From positions 62,001 through 126,000 of the forward strand of contig JAWKLL010000003.1 of assembly GCA_041392765.1 (NCBI GenBank): DNA of 64,000 bases, given 5' to 3'. Of the stretch, positions 17,817 to 28,277 are shown piece after piece (positions within the stretch are counted from its first letter, which is position 1; each line of letters starts with the position of its first letter). The notes below the pieces were generated by a model. That model saw nothing but the letters and a program-made list of their open reading frames with translations, was not told the origin of the DNA and did no database searches. The position numbers were made by a program, and so were the translations under genes. This DNA is from Lewinella sp041392765 (lineage in GTDB: Bacteria > Bacteroidota > Bacteroidia > Chitinophagales > Saprospiraceae).

Positions 17817-18200
17817 ATGAAAAGCACTGGATATTTTTTCTTGGCATTGGTACTCACTTTGCCCGTCTTGGTCTTGTCATCTTGTACGGATGAAGACGAA
17901 ACCCGATCCAAGTTGGAAGGCCGCTGGGAGGTTAAGGAGGCTTTTCGCAATGAAAAGCAAACAGAAATGTTGCAAGGTCTCTTTTTTGATTTCCAACCCG
18001 AAGGTCAGCTCCTTTCCAATCTGACGGGCATGGAGGAAAAGAGTACCTACGCCTTAGACGGCAAATTTATCCAACAACGGGGAGGCGCTATCGAAGCTGA
18101 CTACAAAATCGAAACGCTGGAAGACACAATCCTTGTTGTAACTACCACCATTCGCGACAAGCGCTTTAAAATGATTTTTGGCAAAGCGGCGGCTGAATAA
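17817..18200 (+). CDS. Lipocalin-like lipoprotein
   Basis: The start MKSTGYFFLALVLTLPVLVL is followed by the lipobox LSSC, so the mature protein is a lipid-anchored periplasmic or outer-membrane protein of about 100 residues. The mature part begins LEGRWEVKEAFRN, a pattern common in lipocalin-like or DUF4923-type small lipoproteins, and is beta-rich throughout. An in-frame ATG at 17802 is also possible, but MKST gives a proper signal peptide. It is intact and converges with the acyltransferase gene, whose stop is 1 nt away. The function is unknown. Confidence 0.75.
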   Translation: MKSTGYFFLALVLTLPVLVLSSCTDEDETRSKLEGRWEVKEAFRNEKQTEMLQGLFFDFQPEGQLLSNLTGMEEKSTYALDGKFIQQRGGAIEADYKIETLEDTILVVTTTIRDKRFKMIFGKAAAE

Positions 18201-19949
18201 TCATATACGCCCCTCCGGTTCCCATAGTGCTTCTTCTAACATAAGGGCTTCTTCGCCTATGGATTTCCAATCTATGTACTTTTCAAGACTGTAGTTATCC
18301 AAGCGGTTGTGGTAATAGTACAGTATTTTGAAATTATCGCTAACGATACGTCCCTGCATATCAAAATATAGCGGATTAGACACGTGGAAGCTACCTAAGT
18401 GATCAATGCCATCTTCGATGATGAACGCTACGGTTTCATGGAGTTGTGGCGAGAGTTTGATGAGTTCAAGCGTTTCCATTACCACCAACCTTGATTTCAA
18501 CTGATGGATTACATCCCCTAATGCCGACTGGGGGAAGATAAACTCATCCGCCGGAAGACGCAGCAAACCGTATAAATCCAAGTTGGGATATTGATGCTTC
18601 AAAAGCTCAAAAGCCGCAAAAGCAACCAAATGGCTGGTAAGCACCACATTATCTTTAAGGTAGCGCTCTACGATGCGGTCGCCAAGGAGATTGGTGTATT
18701 CAGCTTCGCGTTGCAAATCTTTATTGACACCGCCTTCCATATTGTAAAAATACTCCTTGAGGTGTATGCGCCTATTGTGCAAATCGTAGCTGTGCCCATC
18801 ACTATCCACCGAATTACCCAATACATCCATGGGCTGGCCAAAAGAAAGGGATATATCATTTCCTTTCGAAAATACTCTCCACGCAAATTTCAACACCCTG
18901 AACGGGCTATAGGAACTATCCCGCGTTTTGATATATCGCTCCTTGCCTATTTCCTGTAAATGCTGCTCAATCAAGAACTCCGCTTCCAATACAAAATGGT
19001 AGCTAAGGACGAGTGGCACGATAAATACCTTTTCATCCCGTCCTTCCTGAAAAATAGCGCGTTGCGCCTCCACCGCTGTTCCCAGTAACCCCAACTTGAG
19101 TTTCTCCTCTAACCTACCAGAACGCATCCGTGTTCCTCCTGGAAAAAACAAACTGTTTACCCCTCTTTTGATGGAAAGCATACTCATGGCTTTGAGCGTT
19201 TCCAAATAAACAGTGTATTTCTTGCGCCTGTCCACCCGATACGCTCCTAACCGGTTCATAAACCAAGCCGTGTAGACTGTATTGTAAAGATTAAGACCCG
19301 CACCATAGCTGAATTAAGGTAGCCCCATTGCTGTATCCATCGCATAGCCAATAAGGATAGAATCCAAATTACTAAAATGGGTAGGAACGACTACTACCGT
19401 ACCTTTTTTGAAAAGTTCCCGTATTTGTGCTACATCTCCGTAGAGATTCTATTTATCAGCCAACCGGTGCTTGCTACCCCAAAGTCCTTTGATGCTCCTC
19501 AAAGCGGCAGCATTCAAGAGCCGCGTAAAGAAAAAAGTCAGGAAACGGCGCGCAAATAAAAAAGTAGCAATGCTAAAAGTGCCCACAATCTCATCCGCAT
19601 AGCGCCGAATCATCTGCGCTAAGATTTCTCGGTTAGCCGTGGCTGCTTTCTGAGGATCGCCATCCAAAGATTGTCGAACATGCTGCTGGCTCAACCGCCT
19701 CCAAAACTGTTTTTCCTTGGGCGGATCAACTTTCCAAGGGTCTTCCTTTACACGGATACGTTCCTTGTAAATCGTTTTAGAAATAAGGTCATTCGTAAAA
19801 GAAACTGGCTTATCGGACAGCAAGTCCAAGGTATATGCCTCAATTTCTTGTAAGAAACGCTCCCTATCCTCACTGAGTTGGTAAATCGGCCAATCCTCCA
19901 GTTGCTCAATCAGCGAAGGGGGCAATTGTCGGTTGTTATCCTGCTTCAT
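18201..19949 (-). CDS. PlsB-like glycerol-3-phosphate/lysophospholipid acyltransferase (frameshifted)
   Basis: A membrane-associated acyltransferase of the PlsB/PlsC superfamily, acting in phospholipid synthesis. The N-terminal piece (19449-19949) is helical. Then VVVPTHFSNLDSILIGYAMD holds the HxxxxD catalytic motif. The C-terminal piece (18201-19259) has FFPGGTRMRSGRLEEKLKLG, corresponding to the FPEGTRS substrate-binding motif, and VFIVPLVLSYHFVLEAEFLI. Two or more single-base shifts near 19310 and 19445 split the gene; the restored product is about 582 residues, matching large Bacteroidota PlsB-domain proteins. Its ATG overlaps the engB stop by 4 nt, so the two are coupled. Confidence 0.85.
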
Positions 19950-20548
19950 ACCTGCTCTATTGCTGCTGCTATAATATCAAGTATCTCGTCTCGTCCCGTG
20001 TTTTTGACGGCACTGGTAATGACTTCCATAGGCAATTCTTCCCAATGCGCTAAGACCGCCTGTTGAATATCACGTTGATTATTTTCCAATTCAGCAGGTT
20101 TTACTCGGTCTGCCTTGGTATAGACCATCACGAAGGGCAGCCCCAATTCCCCCATCCAATTCATAAACTCAATATCCACTTTTTGGGGTGGGATATTGCT
20201 GTCTAATAGCACGAACACGCAAGCTAATGTTTCTCTATTCTTAAAGTAGTGTTCCATCATCAGCCGCCACTGCCTGCGCAGTTGTTTAGACACTCTTGCA
20301 TAGCCATATCCTGGCAAATCCACTAAATACCAAGCATCATTCACTAAGTAATAGTTCAAATGCTGTGTTTTGCCCGGCACATTGGAAATACGAGCCAGGT
20401 CTTTCCTATCCATCACCATATTGACAAGGGAAGATTTCCCCACATTAGAACGGCCAATAAATGCAAATTCTATTCTGCCATCCTGTGGTGCTAAACGTTG
20501 CTCCGGGAAACTACCCGTAAATTCTACTGTATGAATTATCATCCTCAA
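19946..20548 (-). CDS. engB: Ribosome biogenesis GTPase EngB/YsxC
   Basis: An essential GTPase for assembly of the large ribosomal subunit. Intact at 200 residues. G1 is FIGRSNVGKSSLVNMVMDRK, followed by the G2 region SNVPGKTQHLNYYLVND, G3 VDLPGYGYARVSK, G4 YTKADRV and G5 TSAVKNTG. It overlaps the downstream acyltransferase start by 4 nt. ATG 20548 gives a normal N-terminus; a second ATG two codons later is equally possible. Confidence 0.97.
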   Translation of the reverse strand: MRMIIHTVEFTGSFPEQRLAPQDGRIEFAFIGRSNVGKSSLVNMVMDRKDLARISNVPGKTQHLNYYLVNDAWYLVDLPGYGYARVSKQLRRQWRLMMEHYFKNRETLACVFVLLDSNIPPQKVDIEFMNWMGELGLPFVMVYTKADRVKPAELENNQRDIQQAVLAHWEELPMEVITSAVKNTGRDEILDIIAAAIEQV

Positions 20549-20593
20549 TTAATATGCGTGATGGTTACTATAGCTGATGTATGCTATTTGGTT

Positions 20594-20737
20594 CTTTGAC
20601 AATTCCTGTGGTGGGCCTTCCCGATAAAATATCGGGATCGCTGTCTGTCCGCTATCGCAGCCACTGTTCCACAACTTGTCTCGGCCTTTTGCCGAGATCG
20701 CTAGGCCATTAATGCCACACTTTTTGTCGAAGAGCCT
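20594..20737. repeat. Dispersed repeat, family B (copy 1)
   Basis: About 144 bp with imperfect terminal inverted repeats (GGTTCTTTGACAA against TTGTCGAAGAGCC) and a strong internal hairpin, GTCTCGGC...GCCGAGATCGCTAGGCC. The core from ACAACTTGTCTCGG to CGCTAGGCC is nearly identical in the copy at 53091-53284. It ends within 2 nt of the stop codon of the BNR-repeat gene. No coding capacity. Confidence 0.75.
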
Positions 20738-20738
20738 A

Positions 20739-23565
20739 CTATTTTATTTCAAAAGTCTGTTCACTTCTTACGCCGTCCTTGCTTACGACCACCTTGTACT
20801 TGCCTTTTTGCAAATAGTATTGGCCATCATCCGCTGGTTCTAAGTTCGGGAGTTCATCGTCCTCCTTCTGTTGTTTTTCCAACCATTGCTTGTAAGCCGG
20901 CCAAGCCGTCTTGGTGTAAGTGAAGGGGTAAGTGGGATAGTTCAAGCCCGCCGCAAGTTGCGCTTCTTTGCTGTAAAGCAGGTGGTCATCAGCAAATATC
21001 TCTATGAGTGCTTTTCCTGCCGATTTTGCATATACCGGTAACAACATCGATGCTTGAGTTCCATCGTCGAACCAATTTTTGCTACCCCAGCGTCTGCCGC
21101 GTCTTGTCCCCTCCAACTCAAACAAATGCAAGGCCGATGCCATCACTCTTGATCCATCGCCTATCTCTCGTGCAGATGCCATGTAAATAGAACGCCCGTG
21201 TGTACCCAAAAGTATATCACCGCCTCGGGATGCACCACAATATCGCGGTACAGGTGTCCCGCCAAAACCGTCTTGGAAAATATGAAAGGTTTCCCCTTTG
21301 TCGAAGGATACGTAGGCCGCATGTCACTCCCTACATACACCACATTTTCATTGATAGGATCTTCCTTGATGACGTTGAGCGTTTCCTGTGGCAACTGGCG
21401 GCAATCATTTCCCATGTCTCATAATCTTCGGAACGGAATGCCATGGCGTTCCAATTGTCCCAGCGGTAGCCATTCAGCACGGCATACACCCGCCCTTCTT
21501 TATACCTGCTCGCTTGCACTCGGCTCACCCACATATCGGCAGGCAAGCCCGTGGTTATTTTTTGCCAAGAAAACCCTCCATCCTTACTCACATGAATAAG
21601 CCCATCGTCGGAGCCAGCATACAGCAAGCCAAACCGCATTGGGGATTCATGCAGACAGGTCAGCGTACCGTAAGGTACATCCCCTTTTATGCCTCCCATC
21701 GTTAGATCGGGGGATATTTTTTCGAAATCGTCGCCTTTATTCAAGGAACGATGTACGAAATTAGACCCCATGTATAAAATATCGGAATTGTGTTCGGAAA
21801 GATGGATAGGCGTTTGCCAATTCCATCGGTAGGGGCTTTCTCCCAAATCATGCGACGGTGTTATATATTGGCGTTTGCCTGTTCGGGGTTGTAAACGAAA
21901 ATAGTTGCCAAATTGAAACCCTGTGTAAATCGTTTCATTATCACGAGGGTCGATAGCTACTTGCATGCCGTCGCCCCCCATTATCATTTCATAACCGTAT
22001 TTCCCACTAGCTTGCCACCCATTGGAAGCCTGATAGGTGTGATCACCCATCCAAACGCCATTGTCTTGTAATCCCCCATAAACCTTATAGGGACTGGCGC
22101 CATCCACCGCAATGTAGTAAAATTGGCCTACAGGTGGATGATTGCACTTGATCCAGTTCACGCCATCATCGTAGGAGATATTGATGCCGCCATCATTGCC
22201 CAAAATCAAATGACCAGAACGAGCTGGGTTAATCCATAGTGCATGGTGATCGGAGTGAACGTTATCGCCATTAATGCCTTTCCATGTAGCCCCCCCATCA
22301 TCGCTGCGGATGACAGGTACGCCCAATACGTACAACTTATTGCCATTGGATGGATCTGCATAAATCTGGCCAAAGTAGTACCCGTAGGAGTAATACACCT
22401 CGTCTAAATACCCTTCGTGCATTTTATCCCATTTTTTCCCACTATTAATGGTTGAATAGACTTCCCAATCCCACCACCTCTGTATCGAAAAAGCAAGCTA
22501 TTGGCACTTTCAGTATATGCAACCAGCACTCGGTTGAATGTCGCCAGCAGCAACCATGGCACGTACTTTTGCTACGGTATTTTTCAGGAAAACCATTGTC
22601 TGATAGATATTGCTTGATGTCACTGGCTAATTTAGCAAAATCAGCACATATTGCGCAACTTCGATTTTAGACAAGCCTGTGTCCTTTTCTTCGGCGGCAG
22701 GTCTGCGGTTGTAATTATCAATGGCGACGTATAAACGAGTAGTTTTCCCCAAATACCCTAAGGCAAGCCCTACTCGTCCAGCACCTTCCACCCGGAAGGG
22801 AAGCCACTTTTTGGTGTGCTGATAGACGTTACTGTTTGGCCACCCATCAATGGACTCATAGATACCTGTACCTGTGCCTGCTTCCTCAAAATTCAAGCGC
22901 GACGGGTGCGTTCCCAACAAGCTGCAAAAGGTGGCTGGGATTGCTTTTATCCATGACCATTTCTACGCCTCCCGTGTTGTTGTTAACGAACAGTGATTGC
23001 TGCCAACCGCCCCTCCGATCGGTTGTTTTATAGATACCCCTATCAGGACCAATCGAGTACAAATGGCTACACTGCCACCCAAACCGTATTGGGGTCGGTG
23101 GGATGGAGCAATACGACCTATATGGTAGTTTTCCGCCAACCCTGTATGTGTCGCCAGCTTTTGCCGCCATCATCGCTGCAAAACACCCAAGCCCGCATAA
23201 GAAGAACGGCTGGAATTTACCCGCCCGTTCCTACCCAAATTGTACCTGTGTTCCAGTTGACGGCAATTGCACCAATGTAGCACCCACTGATTATCGAAAA
23301 AGCGGGGTAATGTCGTGCCATTGTTATGGGCTTCCCATATACTCTCCGCTGGCATAGGCTACATAAAAATGGGTAGGACCTGATCCACAGCCATGTCAAC
23401 CACCCTGCCACTTTGAACAGATGGACCAATATTGCGAAAGGGCACACCGCTACCAAGGAAGAAGAAATCATCTGTTGCCGTTGTTTGGCGGCTTTCTATC
23501 CTTTGTGGTGCAGGCGTTACTAATGTAGGCACACCTGGCCTGATAAGGCTGATGATGCAACCCAT
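20739..23565 (-). CDS. BNR-repeat / sortilin (VPS10)-like exoprotein (frameshifted)
   Basis: A large secreted beta-propeller protein of the BNR/sialidase-like or VPS10-type group. The recognisable opening PFRNIGPSVQSGRVVDMAVD is followed, across shifts, by GTIWVGTG and NSSRSSYAGLGV, a signature of this family. Later repeats have Asp-box blocks such as RSDDGGATWKGINGDN, SYDDGVNWIKC and HVSKDGGFSWQKITTGLPAD. The C-terminus (20739-21209) carries GTHGRSIYMAS. At least seven single-base shifts occur, mostly between 22400 and 23400 and near 21200-21350. The start at 23565 (MGCIISL) is provisional: an upstream hydrophobic stretch suggests that a lipoprotein signal begins earlier. The substrate is unknown; homologues are often annotated glycosyl hydrolase without proof. 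Confidence 0.78.
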
Positions 23566-23639
23566 TTGTAGTATGAATACTGATAGATATTTTATTTTAT
23601 GTATAAAGTAGATTAGGTAAAATACGAGTTCTTATTCCT

Positions 23640-24516
23640 TTAAATACCTCTTGCGGCTACCGCTATATAGACCATACGCCGATCGCGGAAAAAAGGCCAT
23701 ATTCGGCGAACATCCTCTGTGCGTTTGCGATCCACCTCAATGACAATAGCGATTTCTCTCTATCGGCAGGTGCGGTAGACCAACTCACCTTGCGGGGCCA
23801 GCCACAAAGCTTTGTCCCCAGAAAGTTATCCCCCAGATGCCCGATGGATTCTACCGGTAGCCTTGTCTGATTGACGGTGACAACAGGCAAGCCGTTGGCG
23901 ACTGCATGGCCGCGCTGTATGGTTTGCCAAGCACCAAACTGCCGATTTTCTCCTCCCGCGCGTCGGTACTTTCCCAGCCAATGGCAGTGGGATATATCAA
24001 AATTTCAGCCCCCGCCATGGCCATCAAACGCGCTGCTTCAGGATACCATTGATCCCAACAAACTAATACGCCCAATTTTCCTACTGAGGTGGAAATAGGT
24101 TGAAAGCCAATGTCACCGGGGGTAAAATAAAACTTCTCATAATAAGCAGGGTCATCGGGTATGTGCATTTTGCGGTAAACACCCGCAATAGCACCATCTT
24201 TCTCCATGACAACGGAGGTATTGTGATACAAACCCGGTGCCCGCTTCTCAAAGAGAGACAGCACTATGACTACCCCCAATTCTTTAGCGATTGCCCCGAA
24301 CTCATCCGTGGAAGGCCCTGGGATAGTTTCGCCTTGATCGAACACGATTGTATCCTCCGTTTGGCAGAAGTATAACCCACAGTGAAGTTCTTGTAAAACA
24401 ATCAATTGTGCGCCTGTACTAGCACAACGGCGGATGCCCGCTATGCTTTTAGCCACATTAGTAGCTCGGTCGGCGGTGTTGGACTGTTGCACTAGCCCTA
24501 CTTTCAATAAAGACAT
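23640..24516 (-). CDS. aguB: N-carbamoylputrescine amidase, nitrilase superfamily (frameshifted)
   Basis: Hydrolyses N-carbamoylputrescine to putrescine in the agmatine route of polyamine synthesis. The Glu-Lys-Cys triad of carbon-nitrogen hydrolases is visible: Glu in IVLQELHCGLYFCQTED, Lys in GVYRKMHIPDDPAYYEKFYF and Cys in GVLVCWDQWYPEAARLMA. ELHCGLYFCQ is typical of the AguB type rather than of other nitrilases. Shifts near 23900 and 23730 break the C-terminal third; the restored ending includes RRIWPFFRDRR and a stop at 23640, giving about 292 residues. The start MSLLKVGLVQQSN at 24516 is preferred over 24540. The agmatine deiminase partner AguA is not adjacent. A structured leader with a uORF lies upstream. 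Confidence 0.88.
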
Positions 24517-24604
24517 AATCCCATGTTTTGTCGTTGACAAAGGTAGGGAATGTGCGCGATAAATAGGTTATTCTCTTTGCAAGTGTAATCAGTACGAACA
24601 ATTA

Positions 24605-24634
24605 CGGCTTCCTCCGAACACGAAGGAAGCCGTA
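24605..24634. other. Strong hairpin in the aguB leader
   Basis: ACGGCTTCCT and AGGAAGCCGT form a perfect 10 bp stem with a 10 nt loop. No T-run follows on either strand, so it is not a standard intrinsic terminator. It lies about 90 nt upstream of the aguB start and 55 nt past the end of the small uORF, on the predicted leader transcript. Confidence 0.6.
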
Positions 24635-24662
24635 AACTGAAAATATAAAACATTGAGAGAGA

Positions 24663-24727
24663 AACCCTGATATAAAATTTACTGGAGTTTAGTTGGGTGG
24701 CTGACAACCACCGCGTTCAGGGTTTCG
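24663..24727 (-). ncRNA. Structured leader RNA element upstream of aguB
   Basis: GAAACCCTGA and TCAGGGTTTC pair as an outer stem of at least 10 bp, enclosing an inner hairpin GGTGG-TTGTCAG-CCACC. The uORF (24689-24745) runs through this fold. The arrangement (promoter, uORF inside a multistem fold, second hairpin, then gene) is that of a cis-regulatory leader, although a free small RNA is also possible. It matches no riboswitch class I can recall. Confidence 0.45.
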
Positions 24728-24745
24728 TCTGAAATAATACATCAT
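24689..24745 (-). CDS. 18-residue uORF in the aguB leader
   Basis: ATGATG at 24745 opens an 18-codon frame reading MMYYFRRNPERGGCQPPN, ending in TAA. The promoter -7 element ends only 6 nt before the ATG, so the mRNA would be leaderless or nearly so. The Pro-Pro-Asn-stop ending could slow a ribosome, which would fit an attenuating leader peptide; this is inference. The peptide is too short to assign. The structured RNA and aguB lie downstream on the same strand. Confidence 0.45.
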   Translation of the reverse strand: MMYYFRRNPERGGCQPPN

Positions 24746-24751
24746 CAGTTG

Positions 24752-24782
24752 CAAAAGTAAGGGAGGAAACACGCATCAACAA
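24752..24782 (-). promoter_or_regulatory. Promoter driving the aguB leader
   Basis: On the minus strand TTG, a 20 nt spacer and TACTTTTG (24759-24752) match the Bacteroidota -33/-7 consensus very well. Transcription would start at about the uORF ATG (24745) and run about 230 nt before aguB. Confidence 0.7.
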
Positions 24783-24892
24783 CCCCATAAATGGGGGGGT
24801 AGTTATCGCGCTATAATGCTCATCCAAAAAATAAAAAAATACATTCCACTGATTGAGCTGCCATTTGGTTCGACAAGCTGGCACAATTTCGC

Positions 24893-24900
24893 TATTTTTG
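24893..24900 (+). promoter_or_regulatory. -7 promoter element of the penicillin-acylase gene
   Basis: TATTTTTG, followed by CC, matches TAnnTTTG and lies 39 nt upstream of the ATG at 24940. A TTTG lies 25 nt further upstream, longer than the usual spacing. Confidence 0.55.
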
Positions 24901-24939
24901 CCAAAGACATTTTTAGCACTTGTCTAAAAACTACAACGG

Positions 24940-27124
24940 ATGTACCCACAATACGCTACTGTCATTTTTTTGCTCATTGCAATGGGCGTTTTACAAGGCC
25001 AGTCCAGCCATGAAATGGATATTACACGCTGGAAAGCCACAGCTTCTCGCATCGAAATCATTCGCGACCATTGGGGCATCCCACATATTTATGCCCCTAC
25101 CGATGCAGATGCCATTTTCGGTATGATGTATGCACAATGTGAAGATGATTTCCCCCGTGTAGAGCGTAATTACTTGGATGCTACTGGTCAAATGGCACTA
25201 GCCCTAGGCCCCGACTACATCTGGCAGGATTTGCGTACCCGACTATGGATGGATTCCACTACTGCAATACAACACTATAACGAAGCACCTAATTGGCTAA
25301 AAAATTGGTGTAATGCATTCGCAGATGGCATCAACTACTATCTTCATACCCATCCCGAAACAAAACCGCTTTGGATTCAGCAATTCCGCCCTTGGATGCC
25401 CTTCATGTTTACAGAAGGTAGCATAGGTGGGGACATTACCCGCGTTCCCTTACAGGCGTTGCAAGCCTTCTACGATGAGGAGGATCGTATAGGTATGGCA
25501 GATTTAACACCTGATTATTTAGACGAGCCTTCGGGGTCTAACGGGTTTGCTATCAGCAAAAAAATAACTACCGAGGGACGTGCATTGCTACTTATCAATC
25601 CGCACACGTCCTTCTATTTCCGAAGTGAGCAACACATCGTTAGTGAGGAAGGGCTTAATGTGTATGGCGCAGCTACCTGGGGACAATTCTTTATCTACCA
25701 AGGATTCAATGAGCACTGTGGGTGGATGCATACCTCTACCTACGCAGATGCCCTCGACACGTATGAAGAGACTATCGTGGAGCAACAAGGGCGGCTTTTC
25801 TACCAACATGGCAAGGATGTACGCCCGCTGACGACCAAAATCGTGACGATTGCCTACATAGAAAACGGACAGATAAAAGAACGAACGTTCACTACGTATC
25901 ACACTCATCACGGCCCAGTGATAGGAAAAGAAGGCAACAAATGGTTAACTTTTAGCATGATGAATCGACCTACAGATGCTTTGTTGCAAGATGTGGGTCG
26001 CATGAAGGCCAATGGATATAAGCGTTTTAAAAAGGTAAGCTGAAATTACGTACCAATTCATCCAACAACACAGTATTTGCTGACAGCAAAGGCAACGTGG
26101 CCTATTGGCATAGCAATTTCGTACCGCGCCGCAATCCCGATTATGATTATAGCCATCGACTAGACGGAAGTAACCCCGCAACTGACTGGAAAGGATTGCA
26201 TCGTTTGCATGAGTTAGTGCAAGTAAAAAACCCCAAAACAGGCTGGTTGCAAAACTGTAATGCTACCCCATTTACGGTGGCAGGGCCTACAGCCCGCAAG
26301 CACAGAAATATCCTCGTTACATGGCACCTGATTTGGAAAATGCTCGTGGAAAGCAAGCTGCTGCTACTTTGCAAAAGCGCAATAGTTATAATTTAGATAG
26401 CTTGATTGCCGCCGCTAATGACCCTCATTTACAAATGTTTGATGTGCTTATCCCTGCATTGGCCGAGGCCGCTTACAATACGCCAAATGTATCTAAGGAC
26501 ACACGCTCTGTGGCAAAAATGCTAGAACTTTGGGACAAAAACAGAGGCATCAACTCCATTCCCACTGCTGTGGCAGTAACATGGGGTGAGGAATTGATTG
26601 CCATCGCCCGTCCTCGGCTTACGCACCAGCAATTATCCACGATGACGATGGAAGAATGGTTACTAACGACTACCACTGCCGCAGAAAAAGTACAAGCGTT
26701 AGACAGCGCATTAGCGGATTTGTCGGCGCGTTTTGGCAACTGGCAAACGCCTTGGGGTGTTGTGAACCGATACCAACGATTAACGGGTGATATTGTCGGT
26801 CGATTCGATGATACCCGCCCAAGCATACCCGTAGGTATGACGCCTAGTGTGTGGGGTTCATTGGCTGCCTATGGGTCGCGCCAGTATGAAGGTACGCAAA
26901 AAAGATACGGCTACCGAGGCAATAGTTTTGTAGCCGTGGTGTCTTTTGGAGAAAAACTCAAAGCCAGAGCCATCGTCAGCGGCGGTCAATCAGGCGACCC
27001 ACGTTCACCCCACTTCACCGACCAAGCCAAGGATTTTTGTGCCAACCAATTCCGCGATGTCTATTTTTACCGAACAGAGGTCGAAGCTGCCGCTGAAAAG
27101 CGTTATAACCCAGGAGAAAAGTAG
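24940..27124 (+). CDS. Penicillin acylase family protein (S45 Ntn-hydrolase, frameshifted)
   Basis: An exported N-terminal-nucleophile amidase of the penicillin/acyl-homoserine-lactone acylase family, made as a precursor that cuts itself into alpha and beta chains. A signal peptide (ATVIFLLIAMGVLQG) is followed by the alpha-chain motif IEIIRDHWGIPHIYAPTDAD. The cleavage site is EPSGSNGFAISKK, where the Ser after GSN... or the first Ser of SGSNGFA is the nucleophile. Later come LLINPHTSFYFRSEQ, THHGPVIG and the C-terminal GDPRSPHFTDQAKDF. Shifts near 26035 and 26290 break it; the restored length of about 727 residues is normal. Family members act on beta-lactams, AHL signals or other N-acyl compounds; the substrate here cannot be read from sequence. 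Confidence 0.9.
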
Positions 27125-27228
27125 GTTTTATTTTGGTGTTTGAAGTAGTAGATAGGTTGTTATACATACTCCAACCTGTCAATAGCAAGGGGCAGGACTT
27201 TAGCTTCGCCTGCCCCCCTGAGTTAGAA

Positions 27229-27408
27229 TTATCGCTTTTTATGAGCCGATTGCTCTACACGCTGCCGTTCCGTGGGAGCTTGATTTCCCCCAATAGCATT
27301 GGAAGAAACCAACCATACTAATAAACCAACTAAAGCTATGGCTTCAAGCGATAGCAAGAAAGCAGCCGCTTTGTGCTGCTTGCACCAATTCCATACATTT
27401 AACATCAT
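27229..27408 (-). CDS. Small single-pass membrane protein
   Basis: From ATG 27408 (MMLNVWNWCKQHKAAAFLLS) the product has one transmembrane helix, AAAFLLSLEAIALVGLLVWL, and a short charged tail rich in Gln, Glu, Arg and Lys (about 59 residues). An earlier ATG at 27483 is open but adds an unlikely N-terminus. No family is recognised. It stands alone, converging with the acylase gene. Confidence 0.45.
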   Translation of the reverse strand: MMLNVWNWCKQHKAAAFLLSLEAIALVGLLVWLVSSNAIGGNQAPTERQRVEQSAHKKR

Positions 27409-27483
27409 GTTGATAAAGAATGAGAAATGATCCCTGTGACAAAACTGATTGTTCCAAAATATAAGAGAAGCATAAAAAGACAT

Positions 27484-27872
27484 TTCAGGGTTCTCTTATC
27501 TTAACATATAAACATGCCACTATTAGCAACAACCTGACGGATTGCCACGAGGGTAAATAGTAATAAACCAGACTCAGATAGACCTATCTACCCAGTCATA
27601 ATTTATACTTAGCCAAAGAAAATTGACATTTGAACGCCTAAAAAGGAACTAATGTCGGATTAAGATAAAGAAAGGCAAGACGTATTGCCTAGCAGTCAGG
27701 TAAGCCCTAACAGCGAAGATCGTGATAGAGAATGGTACGATCAGGTTTCATATCGGGGTGAGAGCAAATATGCTTTAACGGCACATATTTGACAACGCAA
27801 AGGTTACAGAAAAAACCGATACTTGTCAATGGGTGACCTGCCTTTTCGACGAATTTTTTTTACCGCCCCTGT
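27484..27872. other. Intergenic region, possibly with a decayed ORF
   Basis: No intact gene. On the plus strand from 27650 a frame broken by two stops reads SSQVSPNSEDRDREWYDQVS and then RGESKYALTAHI, with QRKGYRKNRYLSMGDLPF after a stop. This looks protein-like but matches no family I know. The rest holds no clear promoter, terminator or repeat. Confidence 0.25.
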
Positions 27873-28148
27873 TTACTCTTCCTCTTCCACCATCGTATTC
27901 AATTGGCGGTAGAATTTGCGGCTACTTTCTTCCAATCGGGTTTCATCTACGGCCAGTCCGTTGAGGATTTCGAGTAACACATTGATACGACCTTCTGTTT
28001 CATAAAACTTATTAATGACGGCGATCTTGCGGTCTTCCACAATGCAGTAACCAGAATTGGAAGTTACCACGTTCATAGCGTATAGTGTAATCCAATTCCT
28101 TGAAGAGTTGCTCAACTTTTTAAGACTATGGCGTGTATATTTGAACAT
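27873..28148 (-). CDS. Small conserved Bacteroidota protein (two compensating frameshifts)
   Basis: A protein of about 91 residues of a type common in Bacteroidota, with no known function. The C-terminal half reads GYCIVEDRKIAVINKFYETE and GRINVLLEILNGLAVDETRL. In the current frame, residues 12-30 are garbled. Shifting one base after MFKYTRHSLKK gives LEQLFKELDYTIRYERGNFQ, which fits, and a second shift restores the frame at GYCIVED. So two opposite single-base errors probably lie about 60 nt apart. Start ATG 28148. It is predicted to be cytosolic and alpha/beta. Confidence 0.65.
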   Translation of the reverse strand: MFKYTRHSLKKLSNSSRNWITLYAMNVVTSNSGYCIVEDRKIAVINKFYETEGRINVLLEILNGLAVDETRLEESSRKFYRQLNTMVEEEE

Positions 28149-28217
28149 ACTTCTCTGTATTCTCAATTTAAGACTACAATATTAAGGAAAATACCGGGTT
28201 AATACAGGGAGTTGACA

Positions 28218-28225
28218 TAAATTTG
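28218..28225 (+). promoter_or_regulatory. -7 promoter element before the beta-barrel gene
   Basis: TAAATTTG matches TAnnTTTG and lies 52 nt upstream of the ATG at 28278. Confidence 0.45.
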
Positions 28226-28277
28226 TACCACCATAAGCTCCATCTATTCTATAGAGCGAGGGTAATATGAAACAACG

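Noticed and set aside
20739..23565. BNR protein as a sialidase
   Set aside because: Asp-box repeats alone do not show sialidase activity; the Arg triad and catalytic Tyr/Glu of sialidases could not be identified.
24605..24634. Hairpin ACGGCTTCCT/AGGAAGCCGT as an intrinsic terminator
   Set aside because: No U-run on either strand, and no gene ends nearby on either side (divergent region).
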